A DNA stretch of 38,612 bases from Chthoniobacter flavus. GTDB taxonomy: Bacteria; Verrucomicrobiota; Verrucomicrobiia; Chthoniobacterales; Terrimicrobiaceae. The DNA is taken from assembly GCA_020718585.1 (NCBI GenBank), contig DYRS01000003.1, positions 6,716 through 45,327 of the forward strand. The letters run 5' to 3'. This document shows positions 24,412 through 34,250 of the stretch, piece by piece (positions within the stretch are counted from its first letter, which is position 1; the number at the start of each line of letters is the position of its first letter). A model generated the notes under the pieces. That model ran no database searches and was not told the DNA's origin. It saw nothing but the letters and a program-made list of their open reading frames with translations. Made by a program: the position numbers and the translations under genes.

Positions 24412-25397
24412 CAGATCGCTTCCAGAAGCTGGCGGAGATGCTCGGCGATCGCTCGCAGCCCGCGTGCAAATTTATTTTCGCGGATCGGATCGAGCTGCGC
24501 GAGTGCCTCCCCGACCAGCCGGAACGCGACCTCTTTCGCGGCGTCCATCGCGCCCGCGCTGCCGATCATCTGCGCGAGGAGTTCGGCGTCCACATCATCC
24601 TCCCTGAGCAGGAGTTCGCGCACGGTGTTCGGATCCTTCCCGCTCTGGAGCAGGAACAGGACCGGGAGGGTGAACTTCCCTTTTCTGAGGTCGGTTCCGA
24701 GCGTCTTGCCGGTCGCCTCCTCGCTGCCAGCAAGGTCAAGGATATCGTCGTAGACCTGGTAGGCGACGCCCAGCTTCGTGCCGAACGTCTTGAGCGACCC
24801 GATGACCGGCGGGCTCGCCTCGCTGATGAACGCCCCGAGTTCGCACGCGGCAGAAAAAAGCGCGGCCGTCTTCATCTCGATGATCCGGTAGTAGTCGGCG
24901 GTCGAGAGCTTGAGGTCGAACCGCCGCTGGGTCTGGATGATCTCGCCCGAGCAGACCTCGGAGGCGGCGTCGGCGATCCGGCGGCAGATGTCGCTGTTGG
25001 TGAAATTTGTCGAGAGCTTCAGGGCGTGAGCAAAAAGGACGTCGCCGAGCAGGACGGTGATCGCGTTTCCCCACTTTGCGTTCGGCGATGTCCGGTCGCG
25101 GCGCAGCTCGGCACCGTCCATGATGTCGTCATGCACAAGCGTCGCGATATGGATGAGCTCGATGATGACCGCCAGATCGACATGGTTCGCTGTGATTTTT
25201 CCGGTCGCGCCGCCGGCGAGCAGTGCCAGTGCCGGACGCAGCCGCTTGCCGCCCGCGCCGCACACGTAGGAGACATACCCCTCGACCGCAGGGTCAAACG
25301 CCTTCGCCTGCGCCCGGATCCGCTCCTCGACCGTGTAGAGGTGCGGGTTGATCAGATCGAACGCCTGCGAGAAGGAAATCGGTTCGGCGGATGTCAT
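24411..25397 (-). CDS. Trans-polyprenyl diphosphate synthase (octaprenyl-type)
   Basis: GGKRLRPALALL; first Asp-rich motif LVHDDIMDGAELRR; second VYDDILDLAGSEEATGKTLGTDLRKGKFTLP. Confidence 0.92.
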   Translation of the reverse strand: MTSAEPISFSQAFDLINPHLYTVEERIRAQAKAFDPAVEGYVSYVCGAGGKRLRPALALLAGGATGKITANHVDLAVIIELIHIATLVHDDIMDGAELRRDRTSPNAKWGNAITVLLGDVLFAHALKLSTNFTNSDICRRIADAASEVCSGEIIQTQRRFDLKLSTADYYRIIEMKTAALFSAACELGAFISEASPPVIGSLKTFGTKLGVAYQVYDDILDLAGSEEATGKTLGTDLRKGKFTLPVLFLLQSGKDPNTVRELLLREDDVDAELLAQMIGSAGAMDAAKEVAFRLVGEALAQLDPIRENKFARGLRAIAEHLRQLLEAI

Positions 25398-25400
25398 CGT

Positions 25401-26207
25401 TTAGATCGAATCGGCCTTCCAGGAAAGCAGGCGGCGGACGATGAAAAACGGGATCGCCAGAGCGACGGCTACGGCGGCCGCGAGGAGCGGAACAGGGATC
25501 ACTCTCGCCCGGCCGTGCTTGATCGCGCGCAGCCCGGCGGCCACAACATCCTGCGGGCTCGCCACAAACGCCGGGAACGCCTCGAAGTGGTCGGACGCGT
25601 CGCCCCCGCGGGTCGCCACGTCGAAGAATTCGGTCGACACCGGCCCCGGACAAAGCGCGCTGACGGTGATCCCCCTCGGGCGCAGCTCGATCGCGAGTGC
25701 CTCGGAGAAACTCGTCACATAAGCCTTCGTCGCCGAATAGACCGCCATGTTCGGCAGCGGAAAAAATCCGGCAACGCTGCTCACGTTGAGGATCGCCGCG
25801 CGGCCGGAGCGCAGCATCGTCGGCACGATCAGGTGGGTGAGGTGGGTGAGTGCCGTAATATTTACGTCGAGCATCGCCTTCACCCGCGTCCAGTCGCCCG
25901 AATGGAATTTCCCATGGTCGCCAAGCCCCGCATTGTTGATGAGGAAATCGACCGCGATCGCCTCGTCCGCCAGCCATGTCGCGAACGCCGCGCGCCGACC
26001 CTCGTCGGCAAGATCCGCCGCGTAGGTTCGCACGTCGAGTTCGGGGTGGATCCCGCGCAGCTCGGCTGCCAGTGCCTCGAGTCGGTCGTTCCGCCGCGCG
26101 ACCAGCACCAACCGGCGCGCATACGGCGCGAGCTGGCGCGCAAACTCCCCACCCAAACCCGACGACGCCCCGGTGATCAATGCTGTGCAACCCTCAAAAA
26201 AATTCAT
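25401..26207 (-). CDS. SDR family oxidoreductase with C-terminal TM
   Basis: CTALITGASSGLGGEFARQLA, NNAGLGDHG, NVSSVAGFFPLPNMAVYSATKAYV, LCPGPVSTEF, C-terminal hydrophobic PVPLLAAAVAVALAIPFFIVRRLL. Start taken at 26207. Confidence 0.9.
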   Translation of the reverse strand: MNFFEGCTALITGASSGLGGEFARQLAPYARRLVLVARRNDRLEALAAELRGIHPELDVRTYAADLADEGRRAAFATWLADEAIAVDFLINNAGLGDHGKFHSGDWTRVKAMLDVNITALTHLTHLIVPTMLRSGRAAILNVSSVAGFFPLPNMAVYSATKAYVTSFSEALAIELRPRGITVSALCPGPVSTEFFDVATRGGDASDHFEAFPAFVASPQDVVAAGLRAIKHGRARVIPVPLLAAAVAVALAIPFFIVRRLLSWKADSI

Positions 26208-26222
26208 AGACTTCGAATCTCG

Positions 26223-26576
26223 ATGATTGTCCTGAACGTATCCAGTCAAAAACCATTTACAACCGCCGATGGATCGACGATCCGCAGCATCCTCGACCGG
26301 ACAAACGCGCCGGTTGCGAACCAGAGCCTCGCCGAGGCGACCGTCCCGACCGACTCGGCAACCGAACGCCACTACCACCGCGCTTGCGAGGAATTTTACT
26401 TTATCCTCGAGGGCACCGGCACGATGGAGGTTGACGGCGACAGTCGCGAGGTCGGTCCGGGCGATGCGATCCTCATCCCGCCGGGTGCTCGCCACCAGAT
26501 TTCCGCCGCCTCGACGCTCCGGTTCCTCTGCTGCTGCGCGCCGCCCTACGCGCATGAGGACACGTTTTTCGACTGA
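26223..26576 (+). CDS. Cupin domain protein
   Basis: HYHRACEEFYFILEGTGTMEVDGDSREVGPGDAILIPPGARHQISA. Confidence 0.86.
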   Translation: MIVLNVSSQKPFTTADGSTIRSILDRTNAPVANQSLAEATVPTDSATERHYHRACEEFYFILEGTGTMEVDGDSREVGPGDAILIPPGARHQISAASTLRFLCCCAPPYAHEDTFFD

Positions 26577-27493
26577 TGGAGATTTTTGAGACGATGGACG
26601 GTCTTGCGTCGGCGGCGGGGCCGCTGACGGTTGCGGCCGGGGTTTTTGACGGGATGCACTACGGGCATCGGGCGGTCCTGCGTGCGGCGCTCGATGCCGC
26701 GCGGGCGGACGGCGGGTCCGCCGCCGCGCTCACGTTTGACCCGCACCCGTCGAAAATCCTCCGCCCGGACCGCGCGTCGCGCCTCCTCACCTCGACCCCG
26801 CACAAGCTCGCGCTGATGCGCGAGATGGGGATCCGGCACGCGCTCGTCATCCGCTTCGACCACGAATTCGCGGAGCTTGAGGCCGAGGAGTTTCTCCGCA
26901 GGCTCGCGTCCTCCGCCCGCTCACTCCGGCGGATCTGCGTCGGGTGCGGATGGCATTTCGGGCGCGCTCGGCTTGGCGATGGAGCACTTCTCCGGGCGCT
27001 CGGCCCGGTGCTCGGCTTCGAAACCGCCGAAGTCGAACCGGTCGCGATCTGCGGAACGGTCGTCAGCAGCACGCTCATCCGCCGGGCGGTGGAAGCCGGC
27101 GATCTCGACACCGCCGAGCACCTCCTCGGCCGCCGCTACTCGGTCCTCGGCACCGTCCGCCATGGAGCCGGGCTCGGACACAAGCTCGGATTTCCCACTG
27201 CAAACCTCGCCGCCCACAACGAACAGTTCCCGCCCGACGGCGTCTATGCCGTCCGCGTCCGCATCGGAGATTCCCACCTCCCCGGCGTCGCCAACATCGG
27301 AACCCGACCGACCGTCAAATCCCACGGCGAACGCCTGCTCGAAGTCCACCTCCCGAACTTCCACGCCGACCTCTACCACCGCGATCTCGAAGCCGAATTC
27401 GTCCGCTTCATTCGGCCGGAAAAAAAGTTCGCCGACACCGACTCCCTGCGCGACCAGATCGCCCGCGACATCGCATCAGCCCATATCGTTTGA
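26576..27493 (+). CDS. ribF: Bifunctional riboflavin kinase/FAD synthetase
   Basis: GVFDGMHYGHRAVL, LTFDPHPSKIL, VSSTLIRRAV, GHKLGFPTANL, GVYAVRV; TGATG overlap with the cupin stop. Confidence 0.92.
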   Translation: MEIFETMDGLASAAGPLTVAAGVFDGMHYGHRAVLRAALDAARADGGSAAALTFDPHPSKILRPDRASRLLTSTPHKLALMREMGIRHALVIRFDHEFAELEAEEFLRRLASSARSLRRICVGCGWHFGRARLGDGALLRALGPVLGFETAEVEPVAICGTVVSSTLIRRAVEAGDLDTAEHLLGRRYSVLGTVRHGAGLGHKLGFPTANLAAHNEQFPPDGVYAVRVRIGDSHLPGVANIGTRPTVKSHGERLLEVHLPNFHADLYHRDLEAEFVRFIRPEKKFADTDSLRDQIARDIASAHIV

Positions 27494-27526
27494 ATTATTG
27501 CCTCGCCCCAATGATTATGCCGGCGG

Positions 27527-29554
27527 CTATTTTTCGGCGAAGGCGTTGACCTGCTTGTGGCCGCCGGGGTCGGCGATCTGGTGTTCGATGCGCTCGCGCA
27601 GCAGGCGGGAGGGATCGTCGGCGGCCGGGATGGCGGCGAGAAATTCAAGGGCGCGGGGGAAGTCCTGATCGAGAAACGCGGCGAGGGCGGACGGGTAATT
27701 TCCCGCGATGGCTGCGGCTGCGGGATCGGCGTCGGCGCGGAATCCCATGAGCTCGTGGATGTCGAGTGGTGCGGCGCGTCCGGCGACCGCGACCCGGTCG
27801 AGCCGGCGCCAGAGGAATTCGTCCTCGCCGGCCGCTTCGCGGAGTGCGGTGCTGGCGATGATGCGGGTTGAGTAGTGCTTGTTGAGGCCCTCGAGGCGGC
27901 TGGTGAGGTTGACGCTGTCGCCGATTGCTGTGTAGGTGAACCGATCTGCCGTGCCGACGTTGCCGACGAGGCACGGGCCGAAGTGGAGGCCGACCCGCAC
28001 GTCGAACAGGCTCTGCCGCGCGCGCATCGCGGCGATCCCGCGCAGTGAGGCCCGGCACGCGCAGGCGGCCGGCAAGAGGATCCGCTCGGGCGCATTGAAG
28101 AGTGCCATGATCCCGTCGCCCAGGAACTTGTCAATGACCCCGTCGGCAGAGTGGATCGCGCCGCCGAAATCCTCGAAGTAGGAGGTCAGGATTTTCACGG
28201 CTTCCTCGGGCGGGATGTTTTCCGCGTGCGAGGTGAAGCCGACAAGGTCGCAGAACATGATCGCGATCTCGCGGCGCTCGCCGCCGAGCCCTGCGATTCC
28301 GCCGCTGTGCATGAGGTCGCGGACGAGGTCAACCGGCACGTAGTGCGAAAACGACTGGAGACCGGTGCGCATGATCTCGATCGAGTCCGAAAGCGCGCGG
28401 ATTTCCCGGATATCCGAGCGGAGGTCCGGGCGCGGCCCGAGGTCGAAGCGGGCGATCCGGGCGACATCCTTCGCGAGCGCCCGCAGCGGGGTCGCGATCC
28501 GCGCCGCCAGAAAATACCCGGCGACGAGCGAGGCGGCGAGCGCGACGAGCGCGGTGAATATCCCATGCCGAATTGTTTGTTCGAGTGCCCCGAACACCTC
28601 GTTCCGGCTGAAAATGATTGCGCTCATGCAGTCGAGGTCGCCCGGGACGGCGGCGCGGCGAACTCCGGCGATGAACGTGTCGTCCGACGTCGAAAACTCC
28701 ATAATCAGATGTCCGCCCTTGTTCTGGATTTTGTCGTAGGCTTCATCACCCTCGAGCCGCTCCTGGATTTTGGCGATGATCGGATCGTTGTGGGAATCCT
28801 TCGGCGAGGCGAGGAGTTGCCCTCGGATCGAGAAGACGAGGGTGTCGCCGCGGAATTCGTTTTTCAGATGTTCGAGGTAGCGGGTGATGTCCTCGAGGAG
28901 GAAGTCCACGGCGACGACGCCGATCAGTGAGCCGTCGGGCGCGCGCACCGCCTCGCTGACGCTGATCCCCCGGCCCTGTCCGCCGACGTAGTCGTAGGGC
29001 GGGGTCCACACGATCCCCTCGTGCTTGTCGGCGAGTTGAAACCAGATCCGCTCCCTCGCGTCGAAGATCACCGCCGGGCGGCCGGAGTCGAACCGCTCGA
29101 GTTTCCCGTCGCTGTTGCGGATCCAATCCTGCCATGATTCGCCGGGCGACGACACGTTGAGGATGATCCGGCCGTCTTGCATCAATGCGCCTGCGAACCG
29201 TCCGTCGGCATAGCCGAAGTAGATCCAGGTGATGCCAGACTCAAATTCCAGTGCCTCCGCGAACGTGCGCGCGACCTCGAGCGGGTCCGAGGTCGGGAGC
29301 TCGCCGTCGCGGATCCGCTTCCCGAGGGTTTTGAGCAGGCGTTCGGTCGGCAGGAAGAGCTCCTCGACGCGGCCGGTCACCGCATCGAGCGTGGTCTTGA
29401 TCTGGCGGTCAAGGAGTGCGCGGATGGCTGAGCCGAGGCCCATCGCCCCAAACCATGTCGTGCTCAGGCTCGACGCGAGGATGAGCCCAAGGATGACGGC
29501 GAGGAGGATGCCGCGAAACGAATACGCGCGGCGAGGCTTCGGGGGTTCGCTCAT
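27527..29554 (-). CDS. Class III adenylate cyclase with periplasmic sensor (dCache-like) domain and HAMP
   Basis: Two TMs, HAMP-like AARIATPLRALAKDVARIARFDLG, catalytic IAIMFCDLVGFTSHAE, IDKFLGDGIMALF, FTYTAIGDSVNLTSRLEGLNKHY. Start at 29554 or 29563. Confidence 0.88.
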   Translation of the reverse strand: MSEPPKPRRAYSFRGILLAVILGLILASSLSTTWFGAMGLGSAIRALLDRQIKTTLDAVTGRVEELFLPTERLLKTLGKRIRDGELPTSDPLEVARTFAEALEFESGITWIYFGYADGRFAGALMQDGRIILNVSSPGESWQDWIRNSDGKLERFDSGRPAVIFDARERIWFQLADKHEGIVWTPPYDYVGGQGRGISVSEAVRAPDGSLIGVVAVDFLLEDITRYLEHLKNEFRGDTLVFSIRGQLLASPKDSHNDPIIAKIQERLEGDEAYDKIQNKGGHLIMEFSTSDDTFIAGVRRAAVPGDLDCMSAIIFSRNEVFGALEQTIRHGIFTALVALAASLVAGYFLAARIATPLRALAKDVARIARFDLGPRPDLRSDIREIRALSDSIEIMRTGLQSFSHYVPVDLVRDLMHSGGIAGLGGERREIAIMFCDLVGFTSHAENIPPEEAVKILTSYFEDFGGAIHSADGVIDKFLGDGIMALFNAPERILLPAACACRASLRGIAAMRARQSLFDVRVGLHFGPCLVGNVGTADRFTYTAIGDSVNLTSRLEGLNKHYSTRIIASTALREAAGEDEFLWRRLDRVAVAGRAAPLDIHELMGFRADADPAAAAIAGNYPSALAAFLDQDFPRALEFLAAIPAADDPSRLLRERIEHQIADPGGHKQVNAFAEK

Positions 29555-29599
29555 GGGTCGCATCTGCGATCAGTGCAAGTTGCCGGGAGTGCGCATCTT

Positions 29600-29669
29600 G
29601 CCCGCTTTCCGAAGAAGCGGGCGGGACGCCCACGGTCCTGTGAGCCGCCGCGTCTGCAATTTTCGCAGA
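29600..29669. repeat. Two intergenic hairpins (REP-like)
   Basis: GCCCGCTT-tccgaag-AAGCGGGC (29600-29622) and TCTGC-aattttc-GCAGA (29653-29669). Confidence 0.55.
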
Positions 29670-29679
29670 GGAGTTCTGC

Positions 29680-32064
29680 TCATGGCTTCGTGAGCTTCTT
29701 GAAGAGCTTGGGGATCGGCGGGGTGATCTGGCGGATGATTTTTGGCCGCCAGGCCGGTTCGCCGACCGTGCCGGTCGAGACGTATTCGAAGAGTTTGCTG
29801 ACCGGGTAGAAGACGATGCCGGGAATCCCGCGCGCGTTGATGCGCATGCTCACGTCGAGTCGGCTGGTCATGAAGTGGATGTCGCCCGATCCATACATGC
29901 TGAACCCCTTGCCCTCGATGACGAGGTTTTTTGTATTGATCACTTCCCTGGCCACCGTGAAGTCGGCGGTCGCGAGGCGCGCGGAGTGGTAGCCGACCCC
30001 GGGCAGGATCGTCCCGAGGATCTCGGAAAACGGTCCGAGCACCGGGATCGCCAGGACGTTGCCGTCCTCGACCCGGATACTTCCCGACCCGCGCATCAGG
30101 TTTTCTTGGCCGGTGCGGGCTTTGAATTTGTAGCTGCCGCTCATCACGCCCTTCGAGTCGTCGTAGCCGAAATAGAGCTTGGTGAGCTGGGAAAAATTGA
30201 CCCTTGAGTAGCTGGTATCGGCCTCGAATGTGGGATCTCGCGGGTCGGTCGAGACGACCGCGCGGACCGCCATTGTCCCGCCCATGAGCGCGGCCCGGCG
30301 GATGTCGGCGATCACTTTTGACCCGACGATGTTCACCTGTCCGGACGTCTTTCCGAATTTGAGCGTGCGCCCGAGGAGGTCGTAATCGAGGCCGGCGGCG
30401 GATTCGACCGAGATCGCGAGGTTGTTTTTTGTGGGATCCTTGAGGTGGACTTTTCCCTGGACGGTCGCCGACGGGGCGGCGCAAAATCGGTAAGGCTTCA
30501 CGGCGTCGGCGATCTTCGGATCAATCCACATGAGCACGTCGTAGGGGACGAGCGTCGAACGGATCCCGTTGAGCCGGGCCTCTTGGAGCCCGACGTCGTA
30601 GGCGAACGACCCGGTCCCGCGCCCGGCACCGGTCGCCACCACCAGATTTTTATAGGTCACGCACCGGTCGCCGAGCTCAAAGTCGGACTGCGCGCTGTCC
30701 ACCCATGACCCGCGCATCGCGGTGCGTCCGAGCTTGATCCGGCCGGTCCCGCGCAGGTTTGCAAAATCCGCCTTCGGCCCGCGCAGGGAAAGCGAGACGT
30801 CCGGCAGGTCGGCGAATTCCATTTTTGAGATGAACTCGCGGGTCTTCGGGTCGCAGAGCCCGAGGAGCGCGGTCGGGGCGATCGTCGTGCGGGCGTTGAT
30901 CCGGAAATCGTGCGGCGCGATCCAGAGTTCGCCAGTGAGCTCTCCTTTCCCAACGGCGACCCGCATGTCTCGCGAGAAAAATGAGCCGTTCTTCCATGCG
31001 AACTGGCAGCCGACCTCGCGGAACTCGACCCCCCGGAACGAAACCGAGGGGGCGGAGAGCGCGCCGGTCACCTGCACGGATGGTTTGCCGGTCCCGATGG
31101 TGAACCGCACGTCGAGCTGCGGAGGACGCCTGAATTCGAGCGTGCGCAGGGCCTCGGAGTTTTTTGCCGCGATCACCAGAAACGGCTTTGGGCTGAGGGT
31201 CGAGAGTGCCGAGCCCTCGGCGACGCCGCTTGCGCGCGACCACTCGGCCGAGGCCTCGAGCGCGCCAGATTTGTCGGTGGCTGCGAACCTTTGGACCCGA
31301 AGAACTCCCTCCTCATACCCGCCTTGGATCTCCAGGCTTTTGAGTGACCAACCCTTGCCGAGGATCTCTCCGGATCGGAACGAAAGCGCCTCCACCCGCA
31401 GGGAATCCGGATTTGCAAGGTCTGCCTCGACCTCCGCGTGAAGCACCGGCTCCCCCTCCGGAAATTTCAGCTTCTCAAACTCGTCCAGCACCTTTCTCGC
31501 GAGGTCTGGATTGCCTTGTGACGCGCTCCCCTGCGCATGGTGGAACGCCGCCGGATTGAGAAATTGTCCGGTGATTTCTACACGGATCCCCTCGACGAGC
31601 CCGCTGAGTCGGCTGAGCCGGAGCCGGTCGCCGAGCAGCACGATCTCGGCATCCACTTCGTCCAGATCGAGCCGCAGCGCATCGTTCCCCGCGCCCACGG
31701 GAATCGAAACCGAGGCGTCCGCGAGCGAGAGCCGGTCCACGACGATCCTCCCCCGCGTGAGCTCGCTCAGGTTCAGCGAAAGCGAAATCCCGCTCACCCT
31801 CGCGAGGAGGCGTCCGTCGGCCGTCCGGTCGCGAATCGTGGTATCCCGCGCAAGCAGTCCTGAGAACGGATCGAGCGCCAACCGCCCGATCGTGACCTCG
31901 AGCGCGTTGCTGCTCAGCGCAGCCGAAAGCGCCTCGCGCGCCCCAAACCCGATCCCAACCTTGCGCAGGTAGAGCGCGGCTGCTGGGATGCCCAGAAATA
32001 TTGCCACCAGCACGAGACGGATCGCGTTTTTTCCCAAGAAATGGATCGCAGGGTGAACTTTCAT
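29680..32064 (-). CDS. AsmA-like C-terminal domain protein (envelope)
   Basis: N-terminal TM; repetitive beta architecture; C-terminal GSGSIRVEDGNVLAIPVLGPFSEILGTILPGVGYHSARLATADFTVAREVINTKNLVIEGKGFSMYGSGDIHF. Confidence 0.78.
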   Translation of the reverse strand: MKVHPAIHFLGKNAIRLVLVAIFLGIPAAALYLRKVGIGFGAREALSAALSSNALEVTIGRLALDPFSGLLARDTTIRDRTADGRLLARVSGISLSLNLSELTRGRIVVDRLSLADASVSIPVGAGNDALRLDLDEVDAEIVLLGDRLRLSRLSGLVEGIRVEITGQFLNPAAFHHAQGSASQGNPDLARKVLDEFEKLKFPEGEPVLHAEVEADLANPDSLRVEALSFRSGEILGKGWSLKSLEIQGGYEEGVLRVQRFAATDKSGALEASAEWSRASGVAEGSALSTLSPKPFLVIAAKNSEALRTLEFRRPPQLDVRFTIGTGKPSVQVTGALSAPSVSFRGVEFREVGCQFAWKNGSFFSRDMRVAVGKGELTGELWIAPHDFRINARTTIAPTALLGLCDPKTREFISKMEFADLPDVSLSLRGPKADFANLRGTGRIKLGRTAMRGSWVDSAQSDFELGDRCVTYKNLVVATGAGRGTGSFAYDVGLQEARLNGIRSTLVPYDVLMWIDPKIADAVKPYRFCAAPSATVQGKVHLKDPTKNNLAISVESAAGLDYDLLGRTLKFGKTSGQVNIVGSKVIADIRRAALMGGTMAVRAVVSTDPRDPTFEADTSYSRVNFSQLTKLYFGYDDSKGVMSGSYKFKARTGQENLMRGSGSIRVEDGNVLAIPVLGPFSEILGTILPGVGYHSARLATADFTVAREVINTKNLVIEGKGFSMYGSGDIHFMTSRLDVSMRINARGIPGIVFYPVSKLFEYVSTGTVGEPAWRPKIIRQITPPIPKLFKKLTKP

Positions 32065-32139
32065 GGCAGGGGAAATCTCAAAAATTGTCGTTCGGGCGAC
32101 CCGTCTGCTGCTCTGCTGGGAGGATGAGCCGGTGCGGCA

Positions 32140-33429
32140 TCATTCGTAGCGGAGCGCCTTGACCGGATCGAGCCGCGCGGCGAACCATGCAGGAATGAGG
32201 GCGGCGAACGAGCAGATGAAAAATGCGCTGACGCAGATGATCGCGACGTCGGAGGGGATGATCTGAGCGGGGATCTCGCTGAACTGGTAAACCGAGGGCG
32301 GGAAGATTTCGATGCCGAGGCTGGTGGCGAGCCAGCGGTTGACGTCGTTCCGGTATTGGACCATCGAGATCCCGAGGGCGAGTCCGGCGGCGGTGCCGAA
32401 GACTCCGACGACCATGCCTTGGGCGAGGAAGACGCCGATGATCTGGTGGGTGCGGGCACCGAGCGCCTTCATGACCCCGATCTCGCGGGTTTTCTGGACG
32501 GTGACGGTGATCAGCGTGTTCATGATCCCGAACGCGGCGACCAGGACGATAAACATGAGAAGAAAGAACATGACGTTCCGCTCCATGCGGATCGCGTCGA
32601 AGATCTGCTTGTTGAGGTCAATCCATGTGAGCGCGGAGAGCGGTCCGGGAAGCTTCGCGCCGAGGCGCTCGCTGATTTCGGGGGCGAGGTAGGGATCGGT
32701 CGTGCGGAGGGCGATCCCGTGGACCGCGTCGCCGAGCGTGTAGAGCTCCTGTCCGATGTACAGCGGCACGATGAGGAACTCGCTGTCGTAGAGGTAGCGT
32801 CCGCTCTCGAAGATCCCGGAGACTTCGAGCTGCTTCGGGAGGACCATTTCCTTCAGCGACGATGTGTCGGCCGACTTGCCGCCCTCCTTTTCGATGCGGG
32901 CGATCTCGTCGAAGATCTGGTCGAGGTTGCCGGGGGAATAGAGGGTGATTTTGTCTCCGACCCCGGCACCGAGCGTGCGCGCGAGCTCGGACCCAAGGAC
33001 CGTTTTGTCGCCTTCCAGATCGTAGGCACCCTCGATGATGAATTCGCCGACGGCGACCACCTTTTCCTCAAGCTCCGGCTCGACACCCCGGATTTTCGGG
33101 GCGAGTCGGCGGTTTTGAAATTCGACGATGACCGGTCCCTGCACGAACGGCGCGGCAGCCGTGACCCCCGGCTCTGCCGTGCAGATTGCCATCGTCTTCG
33201 ACCAGCCATCCATAACCGACTGGTTGGAAACAACGATGTGCGCGTCAAACCCGATGACCTTCCTCCGAAGCTCCTGCTCGAACCCGGTCATCACCGAAAT
33301 CACCAAGATCAGCACCGTGATCCCAAGCGTGACCCCGAGGATCGAGACGAGCGTGATGATCGAAAGAAACGTCCGCTTCGGCTTCAGGTAGCGAAGTGCC
33401 AAAAACAGGCTGAAGCGGTCTTGGAACAA
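32140..33429 (-). CDS. LolC/LolE-type FtsX-like ABC permease
   Basis: FLALRYLKPKRTFLSIITLVSILGVTLGITVLILVISVMTGFEQELRRKVIGFDAHIVV; C-terminal TM block ending DPVKALRYE. Confidence 0.92.
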   Translation of the reverse strand: MFQDRFSLFLALRYLKPKRTFLSIITLVSILGVTLGITVLILVISVMTGFEQELRRKVIGFDAHIVVSNQSVMDGWSKTMAICTAEPGVTAAAPFVQGPVIVEFQNRRLAPKIRGVEPELEEKVVAVGEFIIEGAYDLEGDKTVLGSELARTLGAGVGDKITLYSPGNLDQIFDEIARIEKEGGKSADTSSLKEMVLPKQLEVSGIFESGRYLYDSEFLIVPLYIGQELYTLGDAVHGIALRTTDPYLAPEISERLGAKLPGPLSALTWIDLNKQIFDAIRMERNVMFFLLMFIVLVAAFGIMNTLITVTVQKTREIGVMKALGARTHQIIGVFLAQGMVVGVFGTAAGLALGISMVQYRNDVNRWLATSLGIEIFPPSVYQFSEIPAQIIPSDVAIICVSAFFICSFAALIPAWFAARLDPVKALRYE

Positions 33430-33440
33430 GAACGCCGCCC

Positions 33441-33929
33441 TTAAAACGGGATGTCGTCGCCTTCCTCGGCCGGTGACGCCGACTGCGAGGGGGCGGGGGC
33501 GGACTGGCGGGGCGGGGCGGAGCGCTGCTGCTGGCGGGGTTCGCGCGGTTCATAATGACCGCCGTGCTCGGACTCGCCGCCGCCGGAGCCGCCGGGACGG
33601 GCACCGAGGAATTGGAAGTTTTCTCCGACGACCCGCAGCTTGCTGCGTTTTTGTCCGCTCTGCTTGTCGTCCCATGTGTCGAAATGGAGCCGACCCTCGA
33701 CGTAGATTGATCGGCCTTTTTTCACATGCTCGCCGATCGTCTCGGCCTGACGTCCCCAGAACGTAACCTCGACGAACGTGACGTCCTCGCGCTTTTCGCC
33801 GTTGTCGAGCGTGTAGCTGCGGTTGATCGCCATGCCGATGTCGGTCACGGCGCTGCCCTTGGGGGTGAATTTGACCTCCGGGTCGCGGGTCACGTTGCCG
33901 ATGAGAATGACTTTGTTGACGTTGGCCAT
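33441..33929 (-). CDS. ssb: Single-stranded DNA-binding protein
   Basis: NKVILIGNVTRDPEVKFTPKGSAVTDIGMAINR; acidic C-terminal tip EEGDDIPF. Confidence 0.95.
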   Translation of the reverse strand: MANVNKVILIGNVTRDPEVKFTPKGSAVTDIGMAINRSYTLDNGEKREDVTFVEVTFWGRQAETIGEHVKKGRSIYVEGRLHFDTWDDKQSGQKRSKLRVVGENFQFLGARPGGSGGGESEHGGHYEPREPRQQQRSAPPRQSAPAPSQSASPAEEGDDIPF

Positions 33930-33941
33930 GGCGTGCGGGAA

Positions 33942-34250
33942 TTAGGCGGCTGCGGGGTTTTTCTTGGCGGGGAGCTGCAGGTAATTCTGCAGGAGGATGT
34001 CCGCGTCCAGCTTCAACTTCTTTTGTAGCTTGTCAATCGTCGAAGGCTCGGCCTCGAAGACAAAATTGACATAGTAGGCACTCTTCGTGTGGTGCGATTC
34101 ATAGGCGAGCTCGCGCTTTTCGAGCCTCTGGACCTGTTCGATGACAGCTCCTTCGGCGGCGAGCACTTTTTCAAGGCGCTCGATGGTTTCTTTCGCGGTG
34201 TCTTCCTTCCCCCGTGTGTCGAGGGCCAGCAGGGCTTCGTAACGTTTCAT
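33942..34250 (-). CDS. rpsF: 30S ribosomal protein S6
   Basis: MKRYEALLALDTRGKEDTAKETIERLEKVL...KRELAYESHHTKSAYYVNFVFEAEPSTIDKLQKKLKLDADILL. Confidence 0.93.
   Translation of the reverse strand: MKRYEALLALDTRGKEDTAKETIERLEKVLAAEGAVIEQVQRLEKRELAYESHHTKSAYYVNFVFEAEPSTIDKLQKKLKLDADILLQNYLQLPAKKNPAAA

Noticed and set aside
24438-26576. 712-aa plus-strand ORF
   Set aside because: It is antisense to polyprenyl synthase and SDR with low-complexity Arg/Asp-rich translation; only its 3' part (26223-26576, cupin) looks real.
27527-29554. Cyclase as a degenerate pseudo-cyclase
   Set aside because: Both metal Asp (FCDLVGFT, FLGDG), the substrate Lys (DKFLGD) and the Asn/Arg helix (GDSVNLTSRLE) are present, so it looks active.
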